A stretch of DNA of 64,000 bases from Ensifer sp. LC163 (lineage in GTDB: Bacteria; Pseudomonadota; Alphaproteobacteria; Rhizobiales; Rhizobiaceae): contig NZ_MBSS01000006.1 of assembly GCF_001695855.1 (NCBI RefSeq), forward strand, positions 98,866-162,865, read 5' to 3'. The notes under the pieces were generated by a model. That model did not search any database and was not told where the DNA came from. It was given only the letters and a program-made list of their open reading frames with translations. Positions 1 through 9,174 of this stretch are shown piece by piece. The translations under genes and the position numbers were made by a program. The stretch's first letter is position 1, and each line of letters opens with the position of its first letter.

Positions 1-149
1 CCGAGCGCACCTGCAAGTGGCCGATCGGCGACCCGCTGAAGGAAGAGTTCCACTTCTGCGGCAACGACTCCCCGGAAGCTTCGCCCTATTGCAGCTTCCA
101 TGCACGGCTCGCCTACCAGCCTTCCGCCGAGCGCCGCCGCGCTCGCTAA
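1..149 (+). CDS. gcrA: GcrA cell-cycle regulator, C-terminal end (partial)
   Basis: The window opens inside this gene. The visible 48 residues read in frame from base 3 and end at TAA 147-149. They contain the cysteine-rich C-terminal segment typical of GcrA: CKWPIGDP, then FHFCGN, then PYCSFHARLAY and a basic tail. GcrA is an alphaproteobacterial sigma70 cofactor that activates promoters at CcrM-methylated GAnTC sites to control DNA replication and division genes. The N-terminal helix-turn-helix lies outside the window. gcrA next to phoB is the order I recall for Sinorhizobium. The assignment rests on this short but distinctive tail. Confidence 0.85.
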   Translation, partial: ERTCKWPIGDPLKEEFHFCGNDSPEASPYCSFHARLAYQPSAERRRAR

Positions 150-170
150 AGCTACCGAGAACAACGCATG

Positions 171-197
171 AAAAAGGGGCCAACCGGCCCCTTTTTT
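171..197. terminator. Bidirectional terminator between gcrA and phoB
   Basis: The hairpin GGGGCC-AACC-GGCCCC is flanked by an A-run on the left and TTTTTT on the right. It sits between the converging ends of gcrA (149) and phoB (216), so it can serve both strands. Confidence 0.8.
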
Positions 198-215
198 AGT
201 GACTGATTGGATGGC

Positions 216-899
216 TCAGCTTTCGAGCGAGTACCCGGCACCGCGAACGGTGCGAATGACATCCGGCATGCTCGAGAAGTTCAGCGCCTTGCGAAGGCGG
301 CCGACATGCACATCCACCGTGCGTTCGTCGACATAGATATCGTGGCCCCAGACGCCATCCAGAAGCTGCGACCGCGAGAAGACCCGGCCCGGGGAAGACA
401 TCAGGAATTCGAGCAGGCGGAATTCCGTCGGGCCGAGACGGACCTCGCGGCTGCGGCGATGGACGCGGTGCGTCTCGCGGTCGAGCTCGATATCGCCGCA
501 ACGAAGCAGCGTCGAAAGGACCTCGGGCTTGGCGCGTCGCAGCATCGCCTTGACGCGGGCCATCAGCTCCGGCGTCGAGAACGGCTTGACGACATAGTCG
601 TCGGCGCCGGTAGCAAGGCCGCGAACCCGCTCGCTCTCCTCGCCGCGCGCCGTCAGCATGATGATCGGCAGGCGCTCGGTTTCCGGGCGCTGACGCAGCC
701 GGCGGCAAAGTTCGATACCGGACACCCCCGGCAGCATCCAGTCGAGAATCAAGAGATCCGGCAGGCGCTCCTGCAGGCGGATCTCGGCCTCGTCGCCGCG
801 CAGGATCGTATCGACATCGAACCCTTCGGCTTCGAGATTATACCGCAGCAGGACACTCAGCGCCTCTTCGTCTTCGACAACGGCGATTTTCGGCAACAT
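216..899 (-). CDS. phoB: Phosphate regulon response regulator PhoB
   Basis: A 227-residue OmpR/PhoB-type response regulator. The receiver domain (about 1-120) has the acidic pocket VVEDEE near residues 7-12, the phosphoacceptor D53 in LILDWMLPG and the conserved lysine K105 in DDYVVKPF. The C-terminal winged helix (about 130-227) contains LGPTEFRLLEFLM and VDVHVGRLRKAL. It binds PHO boxes when phosphorylated by PhoR. The start at 899 gives the usual PhoB length and N-terminus; a longer reading would add 57 residues with no family match. It is the last gene of the minus-strand phosphate cluster, 198 bases after phoU. That gap holds no gene and could carry its own promoter. Confidence 0.97.
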   Translation of the reverse strand: MLPKIAVVEDEEALSVLLRYNLEAEGFDVDTILRGDEAEIRLQERLPDLLILDWMLPGVSGIELCRRLRQRPETERLPIIMLTARGEESERVRGLATGADDYVVKPFSTPELMARVKAMLRRAKPEVLSTLLRCGDIELDRETHRVHRRSREVRLGPTEFRLLEFLMSSPGRVFSRSQLLDGVWGHDIYVDERTVDVHVGRLRKALNFSSMPDVIRTVRGAGYSLES

Positions 900-1097
900 C
901 AGGTAACGTCTCCTTACCCAGAGCGTCTCGCGTTCGGTCGAACGGGCAGAGATGCTCGAACATACAGCATCTGGAGCACTCCGCGCGCTTTCAAAGGCAC
1001 GCGCGAAACGAATAGCTTCAGACGCGACAAAGCAGGGCCGCAACCAAGGCTGCGACCGGAGCAGGTTCATAAGCAGTCACTCGAACGAGTCTGGGTC

Positions 1098-1808
1098 TCA
1101 GTCCTTTACGGCACCCAGCGTCGACGTATTGTCATCCTTCGGACGCTCGCCTTCCGGCTGGGCGCCCGTCGCCATGTAATAAATCGTCTCGGCGATGTTG
1201 GTGGCGTGGTCACCGATACGCTCGATGTTCTTGGCGCAGAACAAAAGATGCGTGCAGGGCGTGATGTTGCGCGGATCTTCCATCATGTAGGTCAGCAGCT
1301 CGCGGAACAGCGAGGTGTAGATCGCATCGATCTCCTCGTCGCGCTCGCGAATGCTGTTGGCCTTCTCCGGCGAGCGGGAGGCGTAGACGTCGAGGACTTC
1401 CTTGAGCTGCACGAGCGCGAGCTCGGCCAGGTGCTCGAGACCGCGCGCAAGCTTGCGCGGGATGCCGGAGCCGGCAACGGCAATGACGCGCTTGGCGTTG
1501 TTCTTGCCGAGGTCGCCGACACGCTCGAGATCGGACGCGATGCGGATCGACCCCATGATCTCGCGCAGGTCGGCGGCAACCGGCTGGCGCTTGGCGATGG
1601 TGATGATCGCCTTTTCGCCGATCTGGCGTTCGGCCTCATCGAGGATGGCGTCGTCGGAGATCACCTTCTGCGCCAATGCGAGGTCGGAATTGACCAGCGC
1701 GCGAACGGATTCGCCCACCATCTGCTCGGCAAGGCCGCCCATCTCGGAGATGCGGCGCGTGAGATATTTCAGTTCTTCGTCGTAGGCGGACATTATGTGC
1801 ATGGACAT
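1098..1808 (-). CDS. phoU: Phosphate transport system regulator PhoU
   Basis: A 236-residue PhoU. It has the two-fold repeated three-helix-bundle architecture, with the metal-binding type segments around SDLERVGDLGKNNAKRV and NIERIGDHATNIAETI. PhoU links the PstSCAB transporter to PhoR and keeps the Pho response off when phosphate is plentiful. It lies between pstB and phoB on the same strand, 56 bases after pstB. The start MSMHIMSAYDEELKYL is followed by the normal first helix; MSAYDEEL five codons later is an alternative start. Confidence 0.96.
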   Translation of the reverse strand: MSMHIMSAYDEELKYLTRRISEMGGLAEQMVGESVRALVNSDLALAQKVISDDAILDEAERQIGEKAIITIAKRQPVAADLREIMGSIRIASDLERVGDLGKNNAKRVIAVAGSGIPRKLARGLEHLAELALVQLKEVLDVYASRSPEKANSIRERDEEIDAIYTSLFRELLTYMMEDPRNITPCTHLLFCAKNIERIGDHATNIAETIYYMATGAQPEGERPKDDNTSTLGAVKD

Positions 1809-1864
1809 AGTCTTCGATCCTTGCGGGCGCGTTCAGGAAACGGATTGAAGGGGTGCTTCGGCCA

Positions 1865-2680
1865 TCAACCGAACCGGCCCATGATGTAGTCCTGGGTACG
1901 CTGGTCATCCGGATTGGTGAACATCTTGTCGGTGTCGTTCTCCTCGACGAGATTGCCGAGGTGGAACATCGCGGTGCGCTGCGATACACGCGCCGCCTGC
2001 TGCATCGAGTGGGTGACGATCACGATCGTGAAGTTCGTGCGCAGTTCGTGGATCAGTTCCTCGACCTTGGCGGTCGCGATCGGATCGAGCGCCGAACAGG
2101 GCTCATCCATCAGGATCACTTCAGGGCTGACGGCAACGGCGCGCGCAATGCACAGGCGCTGCTGCTGGCCACCCGAAAGCCCGGTGCCCGGCTCGTGCAG
2201 TCGGTCCTTCACCTCGTTGAAGAGGCCGGCCTTCTGCAGGCTGGTCTCGACGACTTCGTCGAAATCGGCCTTCGTGCGGGCAAGCCCGTGAATACGCGGG
2301 CCGTAGGCGACGTTGTCGTAGATCGACTTCGGAAAAGGGTTCGGCTTCTGGAACACCATGCCGACGCGGGCACGCAGTTCCACGACGTCGATCGCCGGGT
2401 CGTAGATATCGTCCTCATCGAGCGTGATCTTGCCGGTGACGCGGCAGTTCTCGATGGTGTCGTTCATGCGGTTCAGCGTGCGCAGGAAGGTCGACTTGCC
2501 GCAGCCCGAAGGGCCGATCAGAGCCGTAACCGTGTTCTCGCGGATGTTGAGGTTGACGTCGAAAAGCGCGCGCTTGTCGCCGTAGTAAACCGACACATCC
2601 TTGCCGATCATCTTGTAGGGCACAGTGTTCATTTTCTGATCCAAGGCCTTCTCGACTGCAGCTTCTGACATGATGTTCAT
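1865..2680 (-). CDS. pstB: Phosphate ABC transporter ATP-binding protein PstB
   Basis: The 271-residue ATPase of the high-affinity phosphate importer. The Walker A motif GPSGCGKST is at residues 56-64, followed by the Q-loop (VFQKPNPFP), the ABC signature LSGGQQQR, Walker [13 protein letters not shown] and the H-loop VTHSM. The start at 2680 ([13 protein letters not shown]) matches the rhizobial PstB N-terminus; an upstream in-frame start would run into the 3' end of pstA. It is separated from pstA by 13 bases and is co-transcribed with it. Confidence 0.97.
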   Translation of the reverse strand: MNIMSEAAVEKALDQKMNTVPYKMIGKDVSVYYGDKRALFDVNLNIRENTVTALIGPSGCGKSTFLRTLNRMNDTIENCRVTGKITLDEDDIYDPAIDVVELRARVGMVFQKPNPFPKSIYDNVAYGPRIHGLARTKADFDEVVETSLQKAGLFNEVKDRLHEPGTGLSGGQQQRLCIARAVAVSPEVILMDEPCSALDPIATAKVEELIHELRTNFTIVIVTHSMQQAARVSQRTAMFHLGNLVEENDTDKMFTNPDDQRTQDYIMGRFG

Positions 2681-2693
2681 AGTAATTACCTCA

Positions 2694-4016
2694 CTACCAA
2701 CGGCGCTCAAAGCGACGTCGCAACAGAATGGCGCCAAGGTTCATGACGACGAGGAAGATGAGAAGAATGATGATCGCGCCGGAGGTGCGCTCGACGAAGG
2801 CGCGTTCCGCCTCGTTGGCCCACATGTAGATCTGCACCGGCAGTGCGGTCGACGGTTCCATCGGCGAGCCGGGGTAGTCGACGACGAAGGCGACCATGCC
2901 GATCAACAGGAGCGGCGCGGTTTCGCCAAGCGCATGGGCGAGGCCGATGATCGTGCCGGTCAGAATGCCCGGCATCGCCAGCGGCAGCACGTGGTGGAAG
3001 ATGGTCTGCATCTTGGACGCACCGAGGCCGAGCGCTGCCGAGCGGATGGACGGCGGGACCGCCTTCAACGCCGCGCGGGTGGCGATGATGATCGTCGGCA
3101 GGGTCATCAGTGTCAGCACCAGGCCGCCGACGACGGCAGCCGAGCGCGGCATGCCGGCAAAGTTGATGAACACGGCCAGACCCAAGAGACCGTAGACGAT
3201 CGACGGGACGGCGGCGAGGTTGTTGATGTTGACTTCGATCAGGTCGGTCAGCCTGTTCTTCGGCGCGAACTCTTCGAGATAGATCGAAGCGGCAACACCG
3301 ATCGGCAGGGACAGGACAAGCACGATCAGCATCATGAACAGCGAGCCGAGGGCGGCAACGCCAACGCCTGCCGCTTCTGGGCGGCTCGAGGCGCCGAAGG
3401 TGAAGATGCCGGTGTTGAAGCTCTTCTTCAAGACGCCGGCACTTGCCAGCTCGTTCATCCAGGTGACCTGCTGGTCCTTGACCTTGCGCTTGCTCTCCTC
3501 GACGCTCAGGTCGATCTGACCCTTGAACGCGGAGTCGACATTGGCTTCGGCGAGCAATGTCACCGGTATGGTTTTGCCGATAACCGACGGGTCGGCGACG
3601 ACGATGTCGCGCAACAGCGTGCGGGAGCTTGCCGACATCATGTCGGTGGCCTGCTTGACCAGCGGACGCTTGCTCGCATCGATGCCGAGCTGCTTGATCA
3701 GCGCCTCACGCACCAGCAGTGGATAGTTGGCGGTCATCAGCACCTTGCCGTCGGTCGCGCGCTCACCCTTGGGGTCGATGACTTTCTCGCTGAATTCGAT
3801 CGGCAGCGTGATCGTTGTCTGCTGGAACGCAGTGTAGCCGTTGGAGACCACCGTCCACAGCAACAGAGCGAGGAAGAACAGGCCCAGGCTGATGGCGCCG
3901 ATGCCATAGGCACGGAACCGGCGCTCGGCTGCGTAGCGGCGTTTGATGCCGATATCGCGCGTTGCGGATGCGGGACGGGCGGAGATCCGGACGGTCGGGG
4001 AAGCGATGTCGGTCAT
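2694..4016 (-). CDS. pstA: Phosphate ABC transporter permease PstA
   Basis: A 440-residue inner-membrane permease. A hydrophobic segment near residues 35-60 is followed by a roughly 170-residue soluble insert, the DUF3333-type N-terminal extension found in alphaproteobacterial PstA. The canonical six-helix permease domain follows, with the EAA-type loop around [22 protein letters not shown]. It is much longer than E. coli PstA (about 296 residues) because of the extension. Its ATG overlaps the pstC stop by four bases, indicating translational coupling. With PstC it forms the phosphate channel energised by PstB. Confidence 0.95.
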   Translation of the reverse strand: MTDIASPTVRISARPASATRDIGIKRRYAAERRFRAYGIGAISLGLFFLALLLWTVVSNGYTAFQQTTITLPIEFSEKVIDPKGERATDGKVLMTANYPLLVREALIKQLGIDASKRPLVKQATDMMSASSRTLLRDIVVADPSVIGKTIPVTLLAEANVDSAFKGQIDLSVEESKRKVKDQQVTWMNELASAGVLKKSFNTGIFTFGASSRPEAAGVGVAALGSLFMMLIVLVLSLPIGVAASIYLEEFAPKNRLTDLIEVNINNLAAVPSIVYGLLGLAVFINFAGMPRSAAVVGGLVLTLMTLPTIIIATRAALKAVPPSIRSAALGLGASKMQTIFHHVLPLAMPGILTGTIIGLAHALGETAPLLLIGMVAFVVDYPGSPMEPSTALPVQIYMWANEAERAFVERTSGAIIILLIFLVVMNLGAILLRRRFERRW

Positions 4017-5503
4017 TCGTACTGTTCCCGATATTTGCGCACGATGTAGAGCGCATAAATGTTGAGGCCGAGCGTGATGACGAAGAGCGTGATGCCGAGT
4101 GCGAAGGCAACCAGCGTCTGCGGCGAGGTGAACTCAAGGTCACCCGTCAACTGGTTGACGATCTTCACCGTCACCGTGGTCATCGGCTCGAAGGGATCGA
4201 TTTGCATGCGGGCCGCGACACCGGCGGCAAGCACCACGATCATCGTTTCGCCGACGGCGCGCGAGGCGGTCAGAAGCAGGGCGCCAACGATGCCCGGCAG
4301 TGCGGCGGGAAGGATGACCTTCTTGACCGTTTCAGAGCGGGTGGCCCCGAGACCGAGCGAGCCATCGCGCAGGGCCCGCGGCACCTGGGTGATGATGTCG
4401 TCGGACAGCGAGGACACGAACGGGATCAGCATGATGCCCATGACGATGCCGGCGGTCACGACGCTCTGCGCCTGGATGAAGTTCTGATAGTTGCCGGTGA
4501 CGAGACCGTTCAACTGGGCAGAGATGTCGCGCAGGAACGGGCCGACGGTCACCAGTGCGAAGAAACCGTAGACGATGGTCGGGATGCCGGCGAGCACCTC
4601 GAGCAAGGGCTTTGCCGTCGAACGCAGGCGTGGGCTCGCATACTCCGCCATGTAGATGGCTGCGAACAGACCGATCGGCACCGCAAAGAGCATGGCGACG
4701 AAAGCGATATAGAGCGTGCCGGCGAGAAGCGGGATCAGGCCGAACTGGCCGGACGCACCGCCGCTGCCGGCGGCAGAAAACCGTGGATCCCAGACCGTGC
4801 CGAAGAAGAACTCGAAGGGCGAAACCATCGTGAAGAAACGGCCGGCTTCCGACAGCATCGAAGCGACGATGCCGACCGTCGTCAGGATGGCGATCGAGGA
4901 AGCGACGATCAGCGAGCCGAGGATGACGCGCTCAACCTGATTGCGGGCACGGAAGCGGGTGGCGATGTTGCGGATGGCGTAAGCGCCGCCGGCAATAGCG
5001 ATCAGCAGCACGACCGCACTCATCAGCCAGCGGTTGGTGACGCTCATCGCATTGAAATGCTGGGCAGCGGTGATCATGTAGGGTTCGCCTTCGCCGGCAA
5101 GGGCAACGCCCTTGGCCGCAAGCGTGGAGCGAAGATTGGCCGAGCCGTTTTCAAGCGACGAAAGCTCTTCCGCCGTCAGCCGCTTCAGGCCGCCGGCGAC
5201 CGACTTGACCTGGCCAAGCGCCAGCTCGACGGTCGCGCCGCCCTGCGTCTGCACCGTTTCGGGCAAAATCGCCCGGGTGCTGGAGTCAATGTACATCGGG
5301 GCGGCGACGAGCCAGGCCCCAAGCACGAGTGCGGCCGGAAGGATCGCCCAGATGGCAACATAGCTGCCGTGATAACCAGGCAAGGAATGCAGGTTGGAGA
5401 GCTTGCCGTTGGCCTGCGCGAGCGAACGCGCGCGGCCTGCAAAGTAAGAAATAAAACCAATTAAAACAATGAGCAAAAGAAGGAGCGAAGTACTCATCGG
5501 CAC
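4013..5503 (-). CDS. pstC: Phosphate ABC transporter permease PstC
   Basis: A 496-residue permease, longer than E. coli PstC (about 319) because of an N-terminal region with two or more extra membrane segments. The first segment is LLLLLIVLIGFISYFAG near residue 6. The C-terminal half has the standard permease fold with PRALRDGSLGLGATRSETVKKV as the cytoplasmic coupling loop. It lies downstream of pstS with an 89-base spacer that contains a strong hairpin, and it overlaps pstA by four bases. Confidence 0.95.
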   Translation of the reverse strand: MPMSTSLLLLLIVLIGFISYFAGRARSLAQANGKLSNLHSLPGYHGSYVAIWAILPAALVLGAWLVAAPMYIDSSTRAILPETVQTQGGATVELALGQVKSVAGGLKRLTAEELSSLENGSANLRSTLAAKGVALAGEGEPYMITAAQHFNAMSVTNRWLMSAVVLLIAIAGGAYAIRNIATRFRARNQVERVILGSLIVASSIAILTTVGIVASMLSEAGRFFTMVSPFEFFFGTVWDPRFSAAGSGGASGQFGLIPLLAGTLYIAFVAMLFAVPIGLFAAIYMAEYASPRLRSTAKPLLEVLAGIPTIVYGFFALVTVGPFLRDISAQLNGLVTGNYQNFIQAQSVVTAGIVMGIMLIPFVSSLSDDIITQVPRALRDGSLGLGATRSETVKKVILPAALPGIVGALLLTASRAVGETMIVVLAAGVAARMQIDPFEPMTTVTVKIVNQLTGDLEFTSPQTLVAFALGITLFVITLGLNIYALYIVRKYREQYE

Positions 5504-5554
5504 GTCTCCGCGGCGGAGCGCTCAATGCGCTGCCGGCAGTTCGGATGGAGGCAT

Positions 5555-5583
5555 GCCCCGGCGCGAAAATGTCGCGCCGGGGC
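5555..5583 (-). promoter_or_regulatory. Intercistronic hairpin between pstS and pstC
   Basis: A perfect 11-bp stem (GCCCCGGCGCG / CGCGCCGGGGC) with a 7-base loop lies 10 bases past the pstS stop and 52 bases before pstC. It has no T-tract, so it looks like an mRNA-stabilising hairpin or a partial attenuator. Either would give more PstS than membrane components. The function is inferred from its position. Confidence 0.6.
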
Positions 5584-5592
5584 TTGTCAGTA

Positions 5593-6627
5593 TCAGAGCA
5601 TGTTGCCGGCCGTGAAAGCCTTGCGAACTTCTTCGCGCTCGGCGTCCGGAGCGGCGACGAGGCCGTATTCGGCAAGCGGGCTTTCCGGGCCGATCATCTG
5701 ATCGTCGAGGAAGAACTCAACATATTCCTTGAGGCCCGGGATAACGCCGAGGTGTGCCTTCTTGACGTAGAAGTACAGCGGGCGCGAAACCGGGTATTCG
5801 CCGGAAGCGATCGTTTCGGTCGACGGAACGATGCCGTTGACGGTGGCGACCTTCAGCTTGTCGGCGTTGTTTTCGTAGAAGGACAGGCCGAATACGCCGA
5901 TGCCGTTCTTGTTGGCAGCGATACGGGCCAGCGTTTCGGTGTAGTCGCCGTCGATGTCGACAGCCAGGCCGTCCTTGCGGACCGCGACGCACTTGCTGTG
6001 CTGCTGCTTTTCATCGGCAACGGCAGCCTTGATGACGTCAACGGCGCCAGCTTCCTTGCAGCCTGCAGCCAGGATCTTCTCTTCGAAGACTTCGCGCGTG
6101 CCGTGCTTTTCACCCGGGATGAAGGCGGCGATGTCGGCGTCCGGCAGAGCGGAGTTGACTTCAGACCACTTCTTGTAGGGGTTGGCGACGAGCTTGCCGT
6201 CGACGACGATTTCAGCAGCCAGCCCCTTGTAGAGGTCTTCGGGCTTCAGCGCGAGGTCGGCGTTGCCGGCGTCGGTCGCGAAGACGATGCCATCATAACC
6301 GATCTTGATTTCCTGGATCTCGGTAACGCCAGCGGCCTTGCAGGCTTCGATTTCCTTGTCCTTGATCTTGCGCGAGGAGTTGGCGATGTCGATGGTATCC
6401 GGGCCGACGCCCTTGCAGAATTCCTTCAGACCGGCCGAGGAGCCGCCGGATTCGACGACCGGCGTCTTGAAGTCCGGGAAGGTCTCGCCGAACGTCTCGG
6501 CGACGATCTTGGCGTAGGGAAGAACGGTCGAGGAGCCGGCGACCTGAACCTGATCGCGCGCGGCAGCCACGCCAGCGAATGCGGCGGATGCGACGAGCGC
6601 CGCAACAGTGAGTTTAAGAGCTTTCAT
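5593..6627 (-). CDS. pstS: Periplasmic phosphate-binding protein PstS
   Basis: A 344-residue periplasmic solute-binding protein. The signal peptide (about 1-23, MKALKLTVAALVASAAFAGV, then an AAA-RD cleavage region) precedes QVQVAGSSTVLPYA, the first phosphate-binding loop. ESGGSSAGLKEFC and PGEKHGTREVFEE are further ligand loops of the PstS-like family. It captures inorganic phosphate for PstCAB. The start at 6627 begins directly at the signal peptide; a start 13 codons upstream would add residues unlike a signal sequence. It is the first gene of the pst run and is preceded by a PHO-box-like sequence. Confidence 0.96.
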   Translation of the reverse strand: MKALKLTVAALVASAAFAGVAAARDQVQVAGSSTVLPYAKIVAETFGETFPDFKTPVVESGGSSAGLKEFCKGVGPDTIDIANSSRKIKDKEIEACKAAGVTEIQEIKIGYDGIVFATDAGNADLALKPEDLYKGLAAEIVVDGKLVANPYKKWSEVNSALPDADIAAFIPGEKHGTREVFEEKILAAGCKEAGAVDVIKAAVADEKQQHSKCVAVRKDGLAVDIDGDYTETLARIAANKNGIGVFGLSFYENNADKLKVATVNGIVPSTETIASGEYPVSRPLYFYVKKAHLGVIPGLKEYVEFFLDDQMIGPESPLAEYGLVAAPDAEREEVRKAFTAGNML

Positions 6628-6730
6628 TGAAGTTCTCCCGGAATGGGCTTGTGTTGAGTGCGCCAAGCGTTGCAGCGCTCTTCGCCGTCTGATCGGCTGC
6701 CCCTAACTAGCCGCCGATAGCCACACCTTT

Positions 6731-6772
6731 TATGTCAGTTTCGCGAAACATTTATGACAGTTCATGTCATTG
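6731..6772 (-). promoter_or_regulatory. PHO-box-like PhoB site upstream of pstS
   Basis: On the minus strand this AT-rich stretch reads ATGACATGAACTGTCATAAA followed by TGTTTCGCGAAACTGACAT. It contains the half-site CTGTCATAAA typical of PHO boxes and a second TGACAT about 10 bases away. It lies about 105-145 bases upstream of the pstS ATG. PhoB is encoded in the same cluster, so autogenous phosphate control is expected. The match to the two-repeat consensus is partial. Confidence 0.6.
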
Positions 6773-6821
6773 AAAATAATAACGAAAAATGAACGCAGAG
6801 GACTTATCCCGCGCCAATATG

Positions 6822-8093
6822 TCAAAAACGCACGGTAAACACCGTGCCCTTGCCCAGCTCGGAGTGGATCAACAGTCGCGCGCGGTGGCGGGTCAGAATG
6901 TGCTTGACGATCGCAAGGCCGAGACCCGTGCCCTTTTTCGAGCGGCTCGCCTCGACATTGACGCGGTAGAACCGCTCGGTGATGCGGGGCACATGCTCGG
7001 CCGGAATGCCGGGGCCGTAGTCTCTGACCACGACCTCCGCCTGCCCGCCCTGCCCGCCGGAAAGCTCGACATCGACCTTCTTGCCTTCCTGGCCGTATTT
7101 GCAGGCATTCTCGATCAGGTTCTCGAAGACCTCGATCAGCTCGTCGCGGTCCCCCTGCACGACGACAGGTTCGTCCGGCATCGTCAGCGCGATCGTCACG
7201 TCGAGATCGTTGGCGAGCGGCGCAAGACTGTCGCGGACATGGCCGAGCAGCGGGCGCAGATCGATGATATCGTCGGGTGCAATGTGCGATTTCAGCTCGA
7301 GCCGCGACAGTGACAGGAGGTCGTCGACGAGGCGGCTCATGCGGGTCGCCTGCTCATGCATGATGCCGAAGAACTTCTCCTGCGCCTTCGCATCGTTGCG
7401 CGCCGGACCCTGCATGGTCTCGATGAAGCCGCGCAAAGAGGCCAGCGGCGTGCGCAGTTCGTGGCTGGCATTGGCGACGAAGTCCGAGCGCATGCGATCG
7501 ATGCGGCGGGCCTGCGAAATATCGCGGTAGGTCAACAGGAAGATCCGGCGCCACGGGCCATCGCCACCCACTTCGGCCGGCGCCACCCTGACCACGTAGA
7601 CGGCATCGGACGGCAGGCGCTCGGTGTGCTCGATCTGGTTGATCTTGCCGGTCGCGATCGTTTCGCGGACCATATCGAGAATGCCGGGCGAGCGGACGCG
7701 GGCCGCGAGATAGCTGTTGGGCGGGATGGTGCCGAATGCCTTTTCGGCAGCGATGTTCTGGAAGACGACGGTTTCATCAACAGCCACCACCAGAACCGGC
7801 ATATCGAGCGCGTTCAGGGCCGGGATCAAGGCATCGCTGGCCACGCCCGCCACCGCCGCTACCTTCGCCGCTTTTGCGGCCTTCGGCAGTGGCGAAGGCG
7901 CGCTGCGGTTCAGCAGAGCCGCGGCAAGCACGATCCAGAACGGCAGAACCACGAAGAAATGAATGCCGGTAAACGTGGCGAGGACGGCGAGCAGCGCCGT
8001 CAGGCCGAGGAGCCAACGCTCTGCCTTCAGTCGCGGCACAAGCATCCGCCAGAAAGCCTTGGAACCATCCAGCACCATATCCTCATGAATCAC
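6822..8093 (-). CDS. phoR: Phosphate regulon sensor histidine kinase PhoR
   Basis: A 423-residue membrane histidine kinase. Two close hydrophobic segments (about 28-60) anchor it with almost no periplasmic loop. A PAS-like domain (about 90-190, ALDMPVLVVAVDETVVFQN) follows. The dimerisation domain has phosphoacceptor H211 in ANASHELRTPLASL, and the ATPase domain has ENLIENACKYG, DYGPGIP and KGTGLGLAIVKHIL. It phosphorylates PhoB at low phosphate. It lies 194 bases upstream of pstS in the same orientation and divergent from ppk2. MVLDGSKAF six codons in is an alternative start. Confidence 0.95.
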   Translation of the reverse strand: MIHEDMVLDGSKAFWRMLVPRLKAERWLLGLTALLAVLATFTGIHFFVVLPFWIVLAAALLNRSAPSPLPKAAKAAKVAAVAGVASDALIPALNALDMPVLVVAVDETVVFQNIAAEKAFGTIPPNSYLAARVRSPGILDMVRETIATGKINQIEHTERLPSDAVYVVRVAPAEVGGDGPWRRIFLLTYRDISQARRIDRMRSDFVANASHELRTPLASLRGFIETMQGPARNDAKAQEKFFGIMHEQATRMSRLVDDLLSLSRLELKSHIAPDDIIDLRPLLGHVRDSLAPLANDLDVTIALTMPDEPVVVQGDRDELIEVFENLIENACKYGQEGKKVDVELSGGQGGQAEVVVRDYGPGIPAEHVPRITERFYRVNVEASRSKKGTGLGLAIVKHILTRHRARLLIHSELGKGTVFTVRF

Positions 8094-8224
8094 TTTGTCT
8101 TCCTCCCGACCTCAAATGGTCGAGAGATAGCGACCCTTCATGACATGATTTTCACGACGCGCTTGAATCCGCAATGCAATTGTGGCCTCCTCACAGGAAA
8201 TCGCGCGGGCTGGAGGAAGACCAC

Positions 8225-9121
8225 ATGGCGTCAACGCAGGCGGCAACGAAGACCGAAAGCCGGACGGTAGAACTCGATATCGGCGGCAAGAAGCGGCTCT
8301 TCGACATCGACAATCCCGAATTGCCGAAGTGGATCGACGAGGCCTCGTTCTCCTCCGACGACTACCCCTACAAGAAGAAGCTCGACGAGGAAGAATACCT
8401 GAAGACGCTGGAAAAGCTGCAGATCGAACTGGTCAAGCTGCAGCTCTGGCAGCAGGCGACCGGCAAGCGCATCATCGCCCTGTTCGAGGGTCGCGACGCG
8501 GCGGGCAAGGGCGGCGCGATCCATGCGACCAGCGGCAACCTGAATCCACGCTGGGCGCGCGTCGTTGCGCTGACAAAGCCGACGGAGACCGAACGGGGGC
8601 AATGGTACTTCCAGCGCTACATCGCAACGATGCCAACCGCCGGCGAACTCGTTCTCTTCGACCGCTCCTGGTACAACCGCGCCGGCGTCGAGCCGGTGAT
8701 GGGCTTCTGCACGCCCGAGCAGCACGAACAGTTTCTCAAGCAGGTGCCGCGTTTCGAAAAGATGATCGTTTACGAAGGCATTCAGTTCTTCAAATTCTGG
8801 ATCAACATCGGTCGCGAGATGCAGCTCAAGCGCTTTCACGACCGCTGCCATGATCCCCTGAAGGTCTGGAAGCTGTCGCCGATGGATATCGCCGCCCTCA
8901 ACAAATGGGACGACTATACCGCGAAGCGCAACCAGATGTTGAAAGACACCCATACGGACCAGGCGCCATGGACCGTGGTGCGCGGCAACGACAAGCGGCG
9001 TGCGCGTCTCAACCTTATTCGCCACATGCTCTCCAAGCTCGATTACGAGGGCAAGGACAACGACGCGATCGGCGAGATCGATGACAAGATCATCGGCTCG
9101 GGCCCAGGCTTCCTGAAATAA
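8225..9121 (+). CDS. ppk2: Polyphosphate kinase 2 (class I PPK2)
   Basis: A 298-residue single-domain PPK2. The Walker A-like [13 protein letters not shown] sits near residues 88-99, the lid region follows, and [12 protein letters not shown] (around residue 155) carries the Walker B aspartate. PPK2 moves phosphate between polyphosphate and nucleoside diphosphates; one-domain class I enzymes favour NDP to NTP conversion. The start at 8225 is chosen because GGAGGAAG lies 6-8 bases upstream; an upstream ATG at 8174 lacks such a site. It diverges from phoR. I recall the same neighbourhood in S. meliloti, where the homologue has been structurally studied. Confidence 0.93.
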   Translation: MASTQAATKTESRTVELDIGGKKRLFDIDNPELPKWIDEASFSSDDYPYKKKLDEEEYLKTLEKLQIELVKLQLWQQATGKRIIALFEGRDAAGKGGAIHATSGNLNPRWARVVALTKPTETERGQWYFQRYIATMPTAGELVLFDRSWYNRAGVEPVMGFCTPEQHEQFLKQVPRFEKMIVYEGIQFFKFWINIGREMQLKRFHDRCHDPLKVWKLSPMDIAALNKWDDYTAKRNQMLKDTHTDQAPWTVVRGNDKRRARLNLIRHMLSKLDYEGKDNDAIGEIDDKIIGSGPGFLK

Positions 9122-9154
9122 TCTCAGTCAGCAAGCCGGCCAGCCCGTCGGCTC

Positions 9155-9174
9155 ATACCAACCTGCGTTGGTAT
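9155..9174. terminator. Possible terminator between ppk2 and a convergent gene
   Basis: ATACCAAC-CTGC-GTTGGTAT forms an 8-bp stem between the converging ends of ppk2 and the next gene, touching the latter's stop codon. The T-rich tail is weak. Confidence 0.4.

Noticed and set aside
207..1889. A 560-residue plus-strand open frame over phoB and phoU
   Set aside because: It is antisense to two well-supported genes, has no family motif and is Arg/Asp/His-rich, as expected of the reverse frame of GC-rich coding DNA.
2670..5464. Two long plus-strand open frames opposite pstA and pstC
   Set aside because: Low-complexity Asp/Arg/His/Gln composition and full overlap with pst genes show they are reverse-strand shadows.
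8094..8224. A PHO box in the phoR/ppk2 divergent region
   Set aside because: Only a single loose CATGACATG-like half-site is visible, so it was not listed as a site.
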